Positions 54,019-64,000 of a stretch of 64,000 nucleotides of DNA are shown piece by piece. Where the stretch lies: the NCBI RefSeq assembly GCF_003470205.1, contig NZ_QWKP01000218.1:1-64000 (forward strand), given 5' to 3'. Position 1 is the stretch's first letter. Each line of letters begins with the position of its first letter. This stretch comes from Cellulomonas rhizosphaerae (GTDB taxonomy: Bacteria; Actinomycetota; Actinomycetes; Actinomycetales; Cellulomonadaceae). Below the pieces are notes generated by a model. The model saw only the letters and a program-made list of their open reading frames with translations. It ran no database searches and was not told where the DNA came from. A program made the translations under genes and the position numbers.

Positions 54019-55191
54019 ATGACGGATGTGCCCGCCCGCATCGTGCCGTTCGAGCCGCAGACCGGCGCCCGCCGAGAGGCGGCCCTCGACGACCTGCGCC
54101 GCCGCCTGCGGGCGACGCGCTGGCCGGACGCTCCCGCGGACGCCGGCTGGTCGCTCGGCACGGACGTCGACTACCTGCGCGAGCTCGTCGCCTACTGGAC
54201 CGACGAGTTCGACTGGCCGGCCCAGGAGGCGGCCCTGTGGCGGCACCCGCGCCTGCGGGTCGAGGTCGAGTGCCTGGGCATCCACGTCGTGCACGCGCGC
54301 GGCGCCGGACCGAGCCCGCTCCCGATCGTGCTGAGCCACGGCTGGCCGGACTCGTCGTGGCGCTACCAGAAGGTGGTCGGCCTGCTGACGGACCCGGCCT
54401 CGCACGGCGGCGACCCGGCGGACGCGTTCGAGGTCGTCGTCCCCGACCTGCCGGGCTTCGGCTGGTCGGACCCACCCGCAGGGCCGCCGCTCGACTCGAT
54501 CGCCGTCGCCGGGCTCTGGGCGCAGCTCATGACCGCGCTGGGCTACGACCGGTTCGTGGCCGCGGGCGGCGACCTGGGCAGCCACGTGAGCCGCTACCTC
54601 GCGCTCGACCACCCGGACCGAGTCGCAGCAGTGCACCGCACGGACGCCGGGCTGCCCGTCTTCGGCGGCGACGCGGCGCTGCTCACCGACGAGGAGCGTG
54701 CCTGGTTCGCCGAGGTCGCCGCGTGGGGCGCGGCCGAGGGCGCCTACGGCGCGATCCACCGGACCAAGCCGCAGACCGCGGCGTTCGGGCTGACCGACTC
54801 GCCCGTGGGGCTCGCCGCGTGGATCGTCGAGAAGCTGCGCTCGTGGAGCGACTGCGGCGGCGACGTCGAGCGCGCGTTCAGCAAGGACGAGATCCTGACC
54901 AACGTCACGCAGTACTGGCTCGCGGGCACGATCGGCTCGTCGATGCGGATGTACAGCGCGAACGCCGCCATCGCGCCCGAGCAGCTCGCGCGCCGCGTGG
55001 AGGTGCCGTCCGGGTTCTCGATCTTCGGGGGCGACGTCGTCCGGCCGCCGCGCGCCTGGGGTGAGCGCACCGCGAACGTGGTGCGCTGGACGGAGCCGCC
55101 GAAGGGCGGGCACTTCGCGCCGTTCGAGGAGCCCGAGGTCTACGCCCAGGAGCTGCGCGACTTCTTCCGCCCGTTCCGAGCTCCGCGGTAG
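54019..55191 (+). CDS. Epoxide hydrolase (microsomal-type alpha/beta hydrolase)
   Basis: A 390-residue protein with the N-terminal EHN domain (FEPQTGARREAALDDLRRRLRATRWPD..WSLGTDVDYLRELVAYWTDEFDW) that wraps the hydrolase, then HGWPDSSW (oxyanion hole, 107-114), the nucleophile D185 in AAGGDLGSHVSRYLAL and the base histidine in PPKGGHFAPFEEPE. The usual nucleophile elbow GGDWG is GGDLG here. It opens epoxides to diols; natural substrate unknown. ATG 54019 follows TAGGGT (54006-54011) by seven bases, leaderless, and shares the 15-mer CCTAGGGTGGCGGGC with the Fic-like gene's promoter. Confidence 0.92.
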   Translation: MTDVPARIVPFEPQTGARREAALDDLRRRLRATRWPDAPADAGWSLGTDVDYLRELVAYWTDEFDWPAQEAALWRHPRLRVEVECLGIHVVHARGAGPSPLPIVLSHGWPDSSWRYQKVVGLLTDPASHGGDPADAFEVVVPDLPGFGWSDPPAGPPLDSIAVAGLWAQLMTALGYDRFVAAGGDLGSHVSRYLALDHPDRVAAVHRTDAGLPVFGGDAALLTDEERAWFAEVAAWGAAEGAYGAIHRTKPQTAAFGLTDSPVGLAAWIVEKLRSWSDCGGDVERAFSKDEILTNVTQYWLAGTIGSSMRMYSANAAIAPEQLARRVEVPSGFSIFGGDVVRPPRAWGERTANVVRWTEPPKGGHFAPFEEPEVYAQELRDFFRPFRAPR

Positions 55192-55253
55192 TCGGTTCCC
55201 GCACGACGCGCGTCTGGTTCCCGACGGCGCGCCGACCGCGAACCGCCGAATTG

Positions 55254-55302
55254 TTGGCAGTCCCGCCAGCCGGTGTACACAGGAGCATTGTTAGCGCTAA
55301 CA
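55254..55302 (+). promoter_or_regulatory. araBDA promoter with LacI-type operator
   Basis: TTGGCA (55254-55259) and TACACA (55276-55281) are 16 bases apart, giving a start near 55288. The perfect 14-bp palindrome TGTTAGCGCTAACA (55289-55302) begins at that start, an ideal place for repression. The site matches TGTGAGCGCTAACA upstream of the ABC transporter at all but one base. Confidence 0.75.
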
Positions 55303-55355
55303 TTTGCCAGACCTCGGGACACAGCCGTCCCGGGCCGGACGTGCGAAGGGGCGCG

Positions 55356-56960
55356 ATGAGCCAGGAACCAGGCTTCGGGGGGGACGCGACCCGCGAGGTG
55401 ATCGCCGCGGGGCGCGCGACGCTCGGCATCGAGCTCGGCTCGACGCGGATCAAGGCGTGCCTGGTCGGACCCGACTCCGTGCCGATCGCGAGCGGCAACC
55501 ACGACTGGGAGAACCAGTACATCGACCGCCGCTGGACGTACTCGCTGGACGCCGTCTGGGCCGGGCTGCGCGAGGCGGTGGCCAACCTCCTCGACGACGC
55601 CGAGCGCCGCCACGGCGTGCGGCCGACGACGTTCCGCGCCGTCGGCGTCTCCGCGATGATGCACGGCTACCTGGCGTTCGACGCCGACGGCGAGCTCCTC
55701 GTGCCGTTCCGGACCTGGCGCAACACCAGCACCGAGCGGGCCGCCGCCGAGCTCAGCGCGCTGTTCGGCCACAACATCCCGCTGCGCTGGTCGGTCGCCC
55801 ACCTCTACCAGGCGATCCTCGACGACGAGCCGCACGTGCCGCAGATCGCCTCGGTCACGACGCTGGCCGGCTACGTCCACCGCCGCCTGACCGGCCGCGA
55901 CGTGCTCGGGGTGGGCGACGCGTCGGGGGTCTTCCCGATCGACACGATCACCCACCAGTACGACGACCAGCTGCTCGCGCGGTTCGACGGGCTCGTCGCC
56001 GACCGAGGCATCCGGCTCGTCGACCTGCTGCCCGACGTCCTCGTCGCGGGCGAGGAGGCCGGCACGCTCACCCCCGAGGGAGCGGCCCTGCTCGACCCGA
56101 GCGGCGCGCTCCAGCCCGGCGCACCGTTCTGCCCGCCCGAGGGCGACGCGGGCACGGGCATGGTCGCCACGAGCTCGGTCTCGCCGCGCACCGCGAACGT
56201 CAGCGTGGGCACGAGCATCTTCGCGATGGTCGTCCTGGAGAAGCCGCTGGCGCGCGCGCACGACGAGCTCGACCTGGTCACGACGCCCGCGGGCGATCTC
56301 GTCGCGATGGTGCACTGCAACAACGGCGCGAGCGAGCTCGGCGAGTGGGCCGGCGTGTTCGGGCAGTTCGCGGGGGCGCTCGGCCAGCCCGCGGACGCCG
56401 ACGCGGTGTTCGGCGCGCTGCTGCGCGCGGCGCTCGACGGCGAGCCCGACGCGGGCGGCCTGCTGGCCTACAACTACCTCTCCGGCGAGCCCATCACGGG
56501 CCTGGCCGAGGGGCGCCCGCTCGTCGTGCGCACGCCCGACAGCAGCCTGACCCTCGCCAACTTCGCGCGTGCGCTCCTCTACTCGGCGTTCGGCACGCTC
56601 AGCCTCGGGCTGCGGGTGCTCGCCGAGGAGGGCGTCGAGCTCGACGCGATGTTCGCGCACGGCGGGCTCTTCCGGACCGCGGGCGTCGCGCAGCGGCTGC
56701 TCGCGGCGGCCGTCGGTGCGCCCGTGGCCGTGGGCAGCGCGGCCGGGGAGGGCGGCGCGTGGGGGATCGCTGTGCTCGCGAGCTACCTCGACGTCGCAGA
56801 CCGACTCGACCTCGGCACGTACCTCGCCGAGCGCGTGTTCGCGGGCGCCCAGATCGACGTGGTCGAGCCGGACCCGGACGACGTCAAGGGTTTCGCCGCC
56901 TTCCTCGAGCGGTACGTGGCCGGCCTCCCGGTCGAGCGTGCCGCCGCGGACGCGGTCTGA
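55356..56960 (+). CDS. araB: L-ribulokinase-like FGGY carbohydrate kinase
   Basis: A 534-residue kinase phosphorylating L-ribulose to L-ribulose 5-phosphate. The phosphate-1 loop is LGIELGSTRIKACLVG; FRTWRNTSTERAAAEL, GDASGVFPID and NVSVGTSIFAMVV follow; the C-terminal half has AHGGLFRTAGVAQRLLAAAVGAPVAVGSAAGEGGAWGIAVLAS. It differs from the E. coli AraB type in length and details, so the sugar is assigned from its operon araB-araD-araA. ATG 55356 has AAGGGG six bases upstream. The araD gene starts 13 bases after its stop. Confidence 0.92.
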   Translation: MSQEPGFGGDATREVIAAGRATLGIELGSTRIKACLVGPDSVPIASGNHDWENQYIDRRWTYSLDAVWAGLREAVANLLDDAERRHGVRPTTFRAVGVSAMMHGYLAFDADGELLVPFRTWRNTSTERAAAELSALFGHNIPLRWSVAHLYQAILDDEPHVPQIASVTTLAGYVHRRLTGRDVLGVGDASGVFPIDTITHQYDDQLLARFDGLVADRGIRLVDLLPDVLVAGEEAGTLTPEGAALLDPSGALQPGAPFCPPEGDAGTGMVATSSVSPRTANVSVGTSIFAMVVLEKPLARAHDELDLVTTPAGDLVAMVHCNNGASELGEWAGVFGQFAGALGQPADADAVFGALLRAALDGEPDAGGLLAYNYLSGEPITGLAEGRPLVVRTPDSSLTLANFARALLYSAFGTLSLGLRVLAEEGVELDAMFAHGGLFRTAGVAQRLLAAAVGAPVAVGSAAGEGGAWGIAVLASYLDVADRLDLGTYLAERVFAGAQIDVVEPDPDDVKGFAAFLERYVAGLPVERAAADAV

Positions 56961-56973
56961 GGGGGAGACGACG

Positions 56974-57681
56974 ATGACCGACGAGATCCAGCGCACGCGC
57001 GAGGTGGTCGCGCGGCTGCACGCCGAGCTCCCGCGGTGGGGCCTGGTGGTGTGGACCGCGGGGAACGTCTCGCAGCGGGTGGCGGGCACCGACCTGTTCG
57101 TGATCAAGCCCTCGGGCGTGACGTACGACGAGCTGACGCCCGAGGCGATGGTCGTGTGCGACCTGGACGGCGACCTCGTCGACGGCACCCGCGCGCCCTC
57201 GAGCGACACCGCCGCGCACGCCTACGTCTACCGGCACATGCCCGAGGTCGGTGGCGTGGTGCACACGCACTCGACGTACGCGACGGCGTGGGCCGCCCGG
57301 GCCGAGCCCGTGCCGTGCGTGCTGACGATGATGGCCGACGAGTTCGGCGGCGACATCCCGATCGGGCCGTTCGCGCTGATCGGCGACGACTCCATCGGGC
57401 GCGGCATCGTCGAGACCCTGCGCGGCTCGCGCAGCCCGGCGGTGCTCATGCGCAACCACGGCCCGTTCACCATCGGGCGTGACGCCAAGGCAGCCGTCAA
57501 GGCCGCGGTGATGGTCGAGGAGGTCGCGCGCACGGTGCACATCAGCCGCCAGCTCGGCGAGCCGCTGCCGATCCCGGCCGAGCAGATCGACTCGCTCTAC
57601 GCGAGGTACCAGAACGTGTACGGACAGACCGCACAGAGCCAGGGCGACGAGGCCCGGGCGAACGAGGAGGAGCACGCGTGA
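56974..57681 (+). CDS. araD: L-ribulose-5-phosphate 4-epimerase
   Basis: A 235-residue class II aldolase-family epimerase that makes D-xylulose 5-phosphate. [27 protein letters not shown] holds the phosphate site; zinc ligands are in [14 protein letters not shown] (His-x-His) and the later [27 protein letters not shown] contains the catalytic Asp. ATG 56974 has GGGGGAG about 7 bases upstream. Its stop overlaps araA (GTGA). Confidence 0.95.
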   Translation: MTDEIQRTREVVARLHAELPRWGLVVWTAGNVSQRVAGTDLFVIKPSGVTYDELTPEAMVVCDLDGDLVDGTRAPSSDTAAHAYVYRHMPEVGGVVHTHSTYATAWAARAEPVPCVLTMMADEFGGDIPIGPFALIGDDSIGRGIVETLRGSRSPAVLMRNHGPFTIGRDAKAAVKAAVMVEEVARTVHISRQLGEPLPIPAEQIDSLYARYQNVYGQTAQSQGDEARANEEEHA

Positions 57682-59186
57682 GCAAGCCCTATGCCGGCCG
57701 CGAGGTCTGGTTCTTCACCGGCAGCCAGGACCTGTACGGCGAGGACACGCTGCGCCAGGTCGCCGAGCAGTCGCAAGAGGTCGCGCGCACGCTCGACGCC
57801 TCGTCCGACGTGCCCGTGCGGGTCGTGTGGAAGCCGGTCCTGAAGGACTCCGACTCGATCCGCCGCGCGATGCTGGACGCGAACGCGGACGAGAACGTGC
57901 TCGGCGTGATCACCTGGATGCACACGTTCAGCCCGGCCAAGATGTGGATCGGCGGCCTCTCGGCGCTGACCAAGCCGCTGCTGCACCTGCACACGCAGGC
58001 GAACGTCGAGCTCCCGTGGGACGCGATCGACTTCGACTTCATGAACCTCAACCAGGCCGCGCACGGCGACCGCGAGTACGCCTACATCGCGACCCGGCTG
58101 GGCGTCGCGCGCACCACGGTCGTCGGCCACGCGGGCAACCCGGTGGTCGCGCGCCGCGTGGGCACCTGGGTGCGCGCCGCGGCCGGGCGCGCCGCCACGC
58201 AGTCGCTGCGCCTGGCCCGGTTCGGCGACAACATGCGCAACGTCGCGGTCACCGAGGGCGACAAGACCGAGGCCGAGGTCCGGTTCGGCGTCTCGGTCAA
58301 CACCTGGGGCGTCAACGACCTGGTCGACGCGATCGGCCGGGTCTCCGACGCCGAGGTCGACGTGCTCGTCAAGGAGTACGAGGACACCTACGACGTGGTT
58401 CCCGAGCTGCGCGCCGGCGGCGACCGGCACGACGCGCTGCGCTACGCCGCGAGCCAGGAGCTCGCGCTGCTGACCCTGCTCGGCGACCTGGGCGCGCAGG
58501 CGTTCACGACGAACTTCGAGGACCTCGGCGACCTGCGCCAGCTCCCCGGTCTCGCGGTCCAGCGCCTCATGGCCCGGGGCTTCGGCTTCGGCGCCGAGGG
58601 CGACTGGAAGACCGCCGTGCTGGTCCGCGCCGCGAAGGTCATGGGCGAGGGGCTGCCCGGCGGCGCGTCGCTGATGGAGGACTACACCTACGACCTGACG
58701 CCGGGCGACGAGTTCATCCTCGGTGCCCACATGCTCGAGATCTGCCCGTCGCTGACCACCTCGACCCCGAAGGTCGAGATCCACCCGCTCGGCATCGGCG
58801 GCAAGGAGGACCCGGTCCGGATGGTCTTCGACGCCGACCCCGGCCCCGCGGTCGTGGTCTCGCTCGCCGACATGCGCGACCGGTTCCGGCTCACGGCGAA
58901 CGTCGTCGACGTGGTGCCGCCGCGCGCGGCGCTGCCCAACCTGCCCGTCGCGCGTGCCGTGTGGAAGCCCCGCCCGGACTTCACGACGAGCGCCGAGGCC
59001 TGGCTGACCGCCGGGGGCGCGCACCACACCGTGCTCTCGTCGGCCGTCGGCGTCGAGGCGTTCGAGATCTTCGCCGAGCTCTCCCGCACCGAGCTGCTGG
59101 TGATCGACGAGAGCACGACGCGTCGCGGGTTCGCCGACCAGGTCCGCTGGAACCAGGCCTACCACCGCCTCGCCCAGGGCTTCTGA
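57678..59186 (+). CDS. araA: L-arabinose isomerase
   Basis: A 502-residue manganese enzyme that turns L-arabinose into L-ribulose, the first step of the pathway. Start [65 protein letters not shown], the ligand/catalytic segments [20 protein letters not shown] and [12 protein letters not shown], and [31 protein letters not shown] are all intact. GTG 57678 overlaps the araD stop. The operon ends in a strong terminator. Confidence 0.97.
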   Translation: MSKPYAGREVWFFTGSQDLYGEDTLRQVAEQSQEVARTLDASSDVPVRVVWKPVLKDSDSIRRAMLDANADENVLGVITWMHTFSPAKMWIGGLSALTKPLLHLHTQANVELPWDAIDFDFMNLNQAAHGDREYAYIATRLGVARTTVVGHAGNPVVARRVGTWVRAAAGRAATQSLRLARFGDNMRNVAVTEGDKTEAEVRFGVSVNTWGVNDLVDAIGRVSDAEVDVLVKEYEDTYDVVPELRAGGDRHDALRYAASQELALLTLLGDLGAQAFTTNFEDLGDLRQLPGLAVQRLMARGFGFGAEGDWKTAVLVRAAKVMGEGLPGGASLMEDYTYDLTPGDEFILGAHMLEICPSLTTSTPKVEIHPLGIGGKEDPVRMVFDADPGPAVVVSLADMRDRFRLTANVVDVVPPRAALPNLPVARAVWKPRPDFTTSAEAWLTAGGAHHTVLSSAVGVEAFEIFAELSRTELLVIDESTTRRGFADQVRWNQAYHRLAQGF

Positions 59187-59196
59187 GCACGCCCGT

Positions 59197-59228
59197 GCCG
59201 GGCGGTCACCCTGGGGTGACCGCCCGGC
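59197..59228 (+). terminator. Terminator of araBDA
   Basis: GCCGGGCGGTCACC (59197-59210) pairs perfectly with GGTGACCGCCCGGC (59215-59228), 14 bp with the tetraloop CTGG, followed by TCGTTTCGTT. Confidence 0.85.
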
Positions 59229-59231
59229 TCG

Positions 59232-59289
59232 TTTCGTTATCGAAAGGCAACGCAAGCCGATTGACGGCGGAACGACGACCTTCGACGAT
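59232..59289 (+). promoter_or_regulatory. deoR-type operator and promoter
   Basis: TTTCGTTATCGAAA (59232-59245) has perfect 5-bp arms, the TTTCG..CGAAA form of DeoR-family operators. Downstream, TTGACG (59261-59266) and GACGAT (59284-59289) are 17 bases apart. The hexamer ends six bases before GTG 59296. The operator sits just upstream of the -35, suited to autoregulation. Confidence 0.65.
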
Positions 59290-59295
59290 GTGAGC

Positions 59296-60129
59296 GTGCT
59301 CAACGACGAGGACGGGAACGACCCGACCGCCACCCCGGCCACCGCCACGGCGACGGTGCCCGCCGAGGTCCGCCGCGAGCGGATGCGCCGGCTGATCGAC
59401 GGCCGTCAGTTCGTCCGCGTCGCCGACCTGTCCGCCGAGTTCGGGATCTCCGACGTCACGGTGCGCACCGACCTCGAGGCGATGCACCGCACGCAGCAGG
59501 TGCGGCGCGTGCGCGGGGGCGCGATGCCCTGGACCCGGACGCGCGCCGAGCAGTCGTTCGAGGAGTCGCTGGCCGACTCCGCGGCGGAGAAGCGCCTCAT
59601 CGGTGCGGCGGCTGCGGCCCTGGTGCAGCCGGGGATGAGCGTCCTGCTCGACGTCGGCACCACGACCACCGCCGTCGCGCGCGCGCTGGCCGCACGCGTC
59701 GACCTCGAGCGCGTCGTCGTGGTGACCAACGGGCTGAACATCGCGCTCGAGCTCGAGGCGACCATCCCGCGCATGACCGTCATGGTCACCGGCGGGACGC
59801 TGCGCCGGCTGCAGCACTCCCTGGTGGACCCGCTCGCCGATGCGGTCCTGGACCAGGTGCACGCCGACCTCGCCTTCATCGGCTGCAACGGCGTGGACGT
59901 CGAGCGCGGGATCACCAACGTGAACCTGCCCGAGGCGGCGGTGAAGCGCCGCATGGTCCGCTCCGCCGAGCGCGCGGTCGTGGTGGCGGACGGATCCAAG
60001 CTCGGCCAGGTGCACCTGGGTCGGATCGCCCAGGTCGCCGAGGTGGACACGATCATCACGGGCTCGAGTGCGCCTGCGGAGCAGCTCACCGAGCTCCGCA
60101 GGCGTGACATCGAGGTCGTGCTGGCATGA
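59296..60129 (+). CDS. DeoR/GlpR-family sugar-phosphate-responsive regulator
   Basis: A 277-residue regulator. After a 20-residue lead, the winged helix RRERMRRLIDGRQFVRVADLSAEFGISDVTVRTDLEAMHRTQQVRRVRGGAM is followed by the ribose-phosphate-isomerase-like sensor: SVLLDVGTTTTAVARAL, VVTNGLNIALELE, VTGGTLRRLQHSLVDPLAD, AFIGCNGVD and VVADGSKLGQV. GTG 59296 is chosen from the promoter spacing; GTG 59290 is the alternative. It lies between araBDA and the ABC transporter, so it may respond to a pentose phosphate from this pathway. Confidence 0.92.
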   Translation: MLNDEDGNDPTATPATATATVPAEVRRERMRRLIDGRQFVRVADLSAEFGISDVTVRTDLEAMHRTQQVRRVRGGAMPWTRTRAEQSFEESLADSAAEKRLIGAAAAALVQPGMSVLLDVGTTTTAVARALAARVDLERVVVVTNGLNIALELEATIPRMTVMVTGGTLRRLQHSLVDPLADAVLDQVHADLAFIGCNGVDVERGITNVNLPEAAVKRRMVRSAERAVVVADGSKLGQVHLGRIAQVAEVDTIITGSSAPAEQLTELRRRDIEVVLA

Positions 60130-60207
60130 GAGATCGGAGGGCAGCTCGGGGTGCAGTGGCAGGACGAGGCGTGCGGGTCACAGGTTCGTAACGGACGGGG
60201 ATCGGTC

Positions 60208-60254
60208 TTGTGCCCGGACGAATGTGAGCGCTAACATCTGTGTGAACGCTCACA
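60208..60254 (+). promoter_or_regulatory. Transporter promoter with two LacI-type operators
   Basis: TTGTGC (60208-60213) and TAACAT (60232-60237) are 18 bases apart. TGTGAGCGCTAACA (60223-60236) overlaps the -10, and TGTGAACGCTCACA (60241-60254) covers the expected start of transcription. The two sites are 18 bases apart, almost two helical turns. Confidence 0.75.
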
Positions 60255-60383
60255 CTGTGGTGCGGCGAACGAGTGGGACGAAGTCAGTTCGACAACCGGC
60301 CAGTGTGGGCCGGACCAGAGCATGAAGCGGATCGGACCGGACGGTCGGACCGCGCAACCGGTGGTTTCTCGAGGAGGAGAAGC

Positions 60384-61397
60384 ATGGTCAGCAAGAAGAT
60401 TCGGACGCAGGCCGTCGCGGCCGGCATCGCTGTTCTCGCCCTGGGCCTTACGGCCTGCAGCAGCGGCGACGACAAGACCGCCGACCCGGGCAGCACGTCG
60501 AGCGAGGGTTCCTCGGGCGGCGACGCCATCTCGGTCGGCTTCTCGCAGGTCGGCGCGGAGAGCGGCTGGCGCGCGGCGAACACGAAGTCGATCCAGGACA
60601 CGCTCACCAAGGACGCCGGGTTCGACCTGAAGTTCTCGGACGCGCAGCAGAAGCAGGAGAACCAGATCCAGGCGATCCGGTCCTACATCGCGCAGGGCGT
60701 GCAGTACATCGCGTTCTCCCCGGTCGTCGAGACCGGCTGGGACGCGGTGCTCCAGGAGGCCAAGGCCGCCAACATCCCCGTCATCCTCACCGACCGTGCC
60801 GTCGACACGGCCGACACGTCGCTGTACGTGACCTTCATCGGCTCGGACTTCGTCGAGGAGGGCAAGCGCGTCGGCCAGTGGGTCTCCGACAACCTGGGCA
60901 CCGAGCCGATCAACGTCGTCGAGCTGCAGGGCACCACGGGCTCCGCGCCGGCCATCGACCGCAAGCAGGGCTTCGAGGACGCCACGAAGGACAACGCGAA
61001 CATCAAGATCATCGCGTCGCAGACCGGTGACTTCACGCGTGACGGCGGCAAGAAGGTCATGGAGGGCTTCCTCCAGGCCAACCCGGACATCGACGTCGTG
61101 TACGCGCACAACGACGACATGGGTCTGGGCGCCATCGAGGCGATCGAGGCGGCCGGCAAGAAGCCGGGCGTCGACATCAAGATCGTCACGATCGACGGCG
61201 TCAAGGACGGCATGACCGCCCTGGCCGACGGCAAGATCAACTACATCGTCGAGTGCAACCCGCTGCTCGGCCCGGACCTCGCCAAGATCATCAAGACGCT
61301 GCACGATGGTGGGACCGTCGAGCCGCGGATCGTGACGCAGGACGGTGCGTTCGACCAGGAGCAGGCCAAGGCTGCCCTGCCCGACCGTCAGTACTGA
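60384..61397 (+). CDS. Sugar ABC transporter substrate-binding lipoprotein (YtfQ-like)
   Basis: A 337-residue periplasmic-binding-type protein anchored as a lipoprotein: signal SKKIRTQAVAAGIAVLALG, lipobox LTAC with Cys25. The mature part starts ISVGFSQVGAESGWRAANTKSIQDTL and continues with QAIRSYIAQGVQYIAFSPVVETGWD, VILTDRAV and YAHNDDMGLGAIEAIE, closest in pattern to YtfQ (galactofuranose) and related pentose binders. ATG 60384 has GAGGAGGAG upstream. Operators shared with araB argue for arabinose or arabinofuranose as substrate. A stem-loop separates it from the ATPase gene. Confidence 0.93.
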   Translation: MVSKKIRTQAVAAGIAVLALGLTACSSGDDKTADPGSTSSEGSSGGDAISVGFSQVGAESGWRAANTKSIQDTLTKDAGFDLKFSDAQQKQENQIQAIRSYIAQGVQYIAFSPVVETGWDAVLQEAKAANIPVILTDRAVDTADTSLYVTFIGSDFVEEGKRVGQWVSDNLGTEPINVVELQGTTGSAPAIDRKQGFEDATKDNANIKIIASQTGDFTRDGGKKVMEGFLQANPDIDVVYAHNDDMGLGAIEAIEAAGKKPGVDIKIVTIDGVKDGMTALADGKINYIVECNPLLGPDLAKIIKTLHDGGTVEPRIVTQDGAFDQEQAKAALPDRQY

Positions 61398-61435
61398 CCC
61401 CGGCCTCTGATCGGGCACAGCTGAACCACGGTTGA

Positions 61436-61477
61436 CGCCCTCGGGAACGCGATCCACGCGTCGCGTTCCCGAGGGCG
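61436..61477 (+). terminator. Intra-operon stem-loop between binding protein and ATPase genes
   Basis: CGCCCTCGGGAACGCGA (61436-61452) pairs perfectly with 61461-61477, 17 bp with an 8-base loop. It starts 38 bases past the binding-protein stop. Such structures usually cause partial termination or protect the upstream message, so that binding protein exceeds ATPase. Confidence 0.7.
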
Positions 61478-61523
61478 GTCCGTTCCACCCGGCCGTTCGA
61501 CCGGCCACACGTAGGAAAGGTCG

Positions 61524-63055
<1,532 letters not shown>

Positions 63056-63059
<4 letters not shown>

Positions 63060-64000
63060 CCGGGCTGGCCCAACTCACGCGGCACCGGCTGTTCTGGCCG
63101 ATCGTCGCCCTCGTCGTGCTGCTGCTGGCGAGCACGCTCAAGTCCCACAGCTTCCTCGAGGTGACCGTCCGCGACGGGCACCTGTACGGGGCGCCGATCG
63201 ACATCCTGCGTCGCTCGTCGATCCTGCTGCTCGTGGCCCTCGGCATGACGCTGGTCATCGCGACCCGCGGCATCGACCTCTCGGTCGGCGCCGTGATGGC
63301 GATCGCGGGCGCGGTGACGCTCACGCAGATCGCGTCGTCGCCGGACCCCGGTGCGGTGTCGACCGTCGCGGTCGCGATGCTCACCGGCCTCGCCGTGTGC
63401 CTCGTGATCGGTGTGTTCAACGGCTTCCTCGTCGCGGTGCTCGGCATCCAACCGATCATCGCGACGCTGGTCATCATGACCGCCGGCCGCGGGATCGCGA
63501 TGCTCATCACGGGCGGTCAGATCACCACCGTGACGAGCGCGCCCTACAAGACGCTCGCCTCCGGGTTCTGGCTCGGCCTGCCGGTCGCGGCGCTGATCGC
63601 CGGCGTCTTCTTCGCGGTCGTCGCGCTGGTCACCCGGCGCACGGCGCTCGGCGTGCTCATCGAGTCCGTCGGCATCAACCCGACCGCCTCCCGGCTGGCC
63701 GGCGTGCGCGCGCGCACGATCATCTGGACCGTCTACGTGCTGTGCGCGCTGTTCGCGTGCATCGCGGGCTTCCTGCAGAGCTCGAACATCATGGCCGCGG
63801 ACTCCAACAACGCGGGCCTGTTCATCGAGCTCGACGCGATCCTCGCGGTGGTCATCGGCGGCACGTCGCTCGCGGGCGGCAAGTTCTCGCTCACCGGCAC
63901 GCTCGTCGGCGTCCTGGTCATCACGACCCTGACGCTGTCGATCACCGTCATCGGGATCCCGGTCAACGCCGTGTCCCTGTTCAAGGCCCTCGTCGTCATC
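63056..64000 (+). CDS. Sugar ABC transporter permease (YtfT/RbsC-like), 3' end beyond window
   Basis: The first 315 residues of a branched-chain/ribose-type permease, running past the right edge. Hydrophobic helices alternate with RRSSILLLVALGMTLVIATRGIDLSVGAVMAIAG, the family signature, and later GINPTASRLAGVRARTIIW (coupling loop) and AILAVVIGGTSLAGGKFSLTGTLVG. ATG 63056 overlaps the ATPase stop. In YtfQRT-YjfF systems a second permease gene follows; it would lie outside this window. Confidence 0.93.

Overview
The window is very GC-rich, densely packed and purely chromosomal in look. Gene content (mycothiol synthase, a secreted GH5 mannanase with a CBM2 domain, an L-arabinose operon, a Tad pilus locus of the actinobacterial 'helicase/secretion neighbourhood' type, a K+-independent proton pyrophosphatase) points to a free-living, plant-polymer-degrading actinobacterium, most likely Cellulomonas or a close relative. 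That placement is inferred from gene content, not from a database match. I see no rRNA, tRNA, CRISPR array, integrase, transposase or phage gene.

Layout. 1-3054: a MarR repressor with paired palindromic operators and a DHA2-type efflux pump (cut by the left edge), then a sugar-porter MFS gene. 3217-10365: an unknown conserved protein, a long non-coding stretch with a strong RNA-like fold, a phosphate uptake pair (DUF47 protein + PiT), and, on the other strand, a coupled operon mshD-ppk-mutT1. 10458-22725: a flavin monooxygenase, two copies of a palindromic repeat, the mannanase, serC, acs, membrane proteins, an old-yellow-enzyme homologue, malic enzyme, an AraC-type regulator and a VOC protein. 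22749-32209: a Fic-fold protein lacking the catalytic histidine, a HAD phosphatase, and the Tad locus ssd-tadA-tadB-tadC-pilin-tadE-tadE', converging on a DEAH helicase. 32310-37643: 5-oxoprolinase pxpABC and anaerobic ribonucleotide reductase nrdDG behind two NrdR-like boxes. 37627-43814: ECF sigma factor with a coupled membrane protein, H+-pyrophosphatase, an LLM flavoprotein, and a membrane protein carrying a ribosomal L7/L12-like C-terminal domain. 43900-53883: a methyltransferase, a five-gene MacAB-like export operon with two membrane fusion proteins and a DUF5666-like lipoprotein, proC and a LacI regulator. 54019-64000: an epoxide hydrolase, araBDA, a DeoR regulator, and a YtfQRT-like sugar ABC transporter (permease cut by the right edge).

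Working together. Uptake of phosphate, polyphosphate synthesis, nucleotide sanitation and pyrophosphate-driven proton pumping form a phosphate/energy theme. Arabinose catabolism and the sugar ABC transporter carry near-identical LacI-type operators and are probably one regulon, with the LacI gene at 52876 as the nearest candidate regulator.

Two features recur at sequence level. First, many transcription units appear leaderless: a -10-like hexamer (second base A, last base T, often TAGGGT) lies 6-8 bases before the start codon and no Shine-Dalgarno is seen, whereas other genes have good GGAGG-like sites. Second, long palindromic repeats sit in intergenic DNA (11966-12109, 23630-23680, 34729-34798), and one similar-looking palindrome forms the odd N-terminal extension of nrdG (36859-36947).
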